A stretch of 6,110 nt of DNA from Clostridia bacterium (lineage in GTDB: Bacteria; Bacillota; Clostridia; Oscillospirales; CAG-272): NCBI GenBank assembly GCA_017382615.1, contig JAFNZX010000016.1, positions 1 to 6,110 on the forward strand. The letters are read 5' to 3'. The position numbers and the translations under genes were made by a program. Position 1 is the stretch's first letter, and each line of letters opens with the position of its first letter. This document shows positions 4,835-6,110 of this stretch, one piece after another. A model generated the notes under the pieces. It saw only the letters and a program-made list of their open reading frames with translations. It was not told where the DNA came from and did not search any database.

Positions 4835-6110
4835 ATGATTCACCAGTATAAATTAAACGGATATAACATCGTACTTGACGTGTACAGCGGCTCGGTGCAC
4901 GCAGTGGACGAGATCGCATATGACATGATTGCCATGTACGAGCAAAACGATAAGCAGACCGTCATTGACGCCATGATGGAGAAGTACGGTACGCGCGAGG
5001 ACGTGACCGAAGCGGAGCTTGCCGAGTGCTACGACGATATCACGGCCTTGAAGGAGCAGGGCAAGCTGTTCGCACCCGACGTATATCGCGACAAGGCGTT
5101 TGATTTCAAGAACAGAAATACCGTGGTCAAGGCACTTTGCCTGCACGTGGCGCACACCTGCAACCTCAACTGTGAATATTGCTTTGCCGCGCAGGGCAAA
5201 TATCACGGTGAGAGAGCCGTGATGTCACTTGAGGTCGGCAAGGCTGCCATTGATTTTCTGATCAAGCATTCCGGCACGCGCCGTAACTTAGAGGTTGACT
5301 TCTTTGGCGGTGAACCCTTAATGAACTTTGACGTGGTCAAGGAGATCGTGGCGTACGCGCGCAGCATCGAGAAGGAGAATAACAAAAATTTCCGCTTTAC
5401 GCTGACTACAAACGGCGTGCTTGTCGATGATGAGGTCATCGAGTGGGCGAACCGCGAGTGCCATAACGTCGTGCTTTCTCTGGACGGCAGAGAAGAGGTG
5501 CACGACAGACTGCGCAAAACGGTCAACGGCAAGGGCAGCTACGCCACCATCGTACCCAAGTTCCAACACTTTGTGGAAAAGCGCGAGGGCAAGGGCTACT
5601 ATCTGCGCGGTACGTACACCCACAACAACCCCGATTTTACCAACGATATTTTCCATATGCTTGACCTGGGCTTTGATCAGCTTTCCATGGAGCCCGTTGT
5701 GTGTGCTCCCGAAGATCCTTACGCGTTGACTAAGGAGGATCTGCCCGTGCTCTTTGAGCAGTACGAGATTCTTGCCAAGGCGCAGATCGAACGCCGCAGA
5801 GCGGGCAAGCCCTTTACCTTCTATCATTACATGCTCAACCTTGAGCACGGCCCCTGCGTCTATAAGCGTATCAGCGGCTGCGGCTCGGGCACCGAGTATA
5901 TGGCTGTTACCCCTTGGGGAGATCTCTACCCCTGCCACCAGTTTGTTGGCGAAGAGGAGTATAAGCTTGGTGACCTTTGGACGGGCGTGACCAATACCGC
6001 GTTGCGCGATGAGTTCAAGCTGTGCAACGCTTACGCAAGACCCGATTGCGCGGATTGCTGGGCAAGAATGTATTGCTCGGGCGGCTGTGCTGCCAACGCA
6101 TACCACGCCA
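4835..6110 (+). CDS. scfB: Thioether cross-link-forming SCIFF peptide maturase (radical SAM/SPASM), 3' end cut by the window
   Basis: About 425 residues are present; the family is around 450, so only the tail is missing. Residues 1-85 (MIHQYKLNGYNIVLDVYSGS onward) form the RiPP recognition domain that binds the SCIFF leader. The radical SAM core starts near 100, with Cx3Cx2C as CNLNCEYC (Cys109, 113, 116) binding the SAM-cleaving [4Fe-4S] cluster, and FFGGEP (156-161) for SAM binding. The SPASM domain shows Cys349-X12-Gly-X4-Cys367 and Cys405-X2-Cys408-X5-Cys414-X3-Cys418, with additional Cys341 and Cys397; the last expected SPASM Cys lies beyond the window. The enzyme couples a Cys of the ScfA core to a backbone carbon of an acceptor residue, giving a ranthipeptide (sactipeptide-like) thioether. 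The start ATG at 4835 has AAAGGA at 4821-4826, 8 bases upstream. It lies 71 bp after scfA, behind the attenuator hairpin. All expected cluster residues that fall in the window are present. Confidence 0.97.
   Translation, partial: MIHQYKLNGYNIVLDVYSGSVHAVDEIAYDMIAMYEQNDKQTVIDAMMEKYGTREDVTEAELAECYDDITALKEQGKLFAPDVYRDKAFDFKNRNTVVKALCLHVAHTCNLNCEYCFAAQGKYHGERAVMSLEVGKAAIDFLIKHSGTRRNLEVDFFGGEPLMNFDVVKEIVAYARSIEKENNKNFRFTLTTNGVLVDDEVIEWANRECHNVVLSLDGREEVHDRLRKTVNGKGSYATIVPKFQHFVEKREGKGYYLRGTYTHNNPDFTNDIFHMLDLGFDQLSMEPVVCAPEDPYALTKEDLPVLFEQYEILAKAQIERRRAGKPFTFYHYMLNLEHGPCVYKRISGCGSGTEYMAVTPWGDLYPCHQFVGEEEYKLGDLWTGVTNTALRDEFKLCNAYARPDCADCWARMYCSGGCAANAYHA

Noticed and set aside
4818..4838. Mini frame MKGYEK whose TGA overlaps the scfB ATG as ATGA
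   Set aside because: It has no ribosome binding site because the hairpin lies immediately upstream, and it is short enough to be chance. A second mini frame at 4828-4851 starts only 1-2 bases after the Shine-Dalgarno sequence.
5318..6106. Open frame on the - strand opposite scfB
   Set aside because: The + strand encodes a full radical SAM/SPASM enzyme; the reverse frame is a shadow.

Overview
The window reads as chromosomal DNA from a Gram-positive anaerobe of the class Clostridia, most likely a gut member of the Oscillospiraceae/Ruminococcaceae or a close relative. The main reason is a complete SCIFF peptide gene followed by its radical SAM maturase, a cassette that is nearly universal in Clostridia and rare elsewhere. 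Strong AAGGAG/GGAGG ribosome binding sites, GC-rich codon use and a REP-like palindrome of the GTAGGGCGGGGGC type fit this. All supported genes lie on the + strand.

Left part (1-4352): a run of tightly spaced genes ending in a strong intrinsic terminator. Bases 1-431 hold the C-terminal end of an Orn/Lys/Arg decarboxylase-like protein whose frame is broken just upstream of the recognisable part. Its TGA overlaps, as ATGA, the start of a 356-residue protein of unknown function that looks like a TIM-barrel, glycosidase-like domain (428-1498). Next is an 812-residue lipoprotein with a lamin-tail domain, a chitobiase-C-like domain and a CotH kinase domain (1524-3962). After 17 bp comes a 109-residue protein resembling only regions 1.2 to 2 of a sigma-70 factor (3980-4309). 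A 13-bp hairpin at 4319-4351 closes the run.

Middle part (4353-4549): no gene. It holds nested inverted repeats, including a REP-like GC-rich hairpin inside an outer 8-bp inverted repeat, and a short tandem repeat.

Right part (4550-6110): a perfect-consensus promoter (TTGACA, 17 bp, TATAAT) drives scfA, a 48-residue precursor with six cysteines. A hairpin between scfA and scfB probably limits read-through so that precursor exceeds enzyme. scfB, the SPASM radical SAM maturase, runs off the right edge about 425 residues in. ScfB is expected to bind the ScfA leader with its N-terminal recognition domain and install thioether cross-links in the Cys-rich core. The notable variation is Gly37 in ScfA, at a position where characterised SCIFF peptides carry the Thr that accepts a cross-link.

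Best candidates for something undescribed are the Gly37 SCIFF variant, the sigma region-2-only protein co-transcribed with a CotH lipoprotein, and the nested inverted-repeat element. The SCIFF system itself is known.
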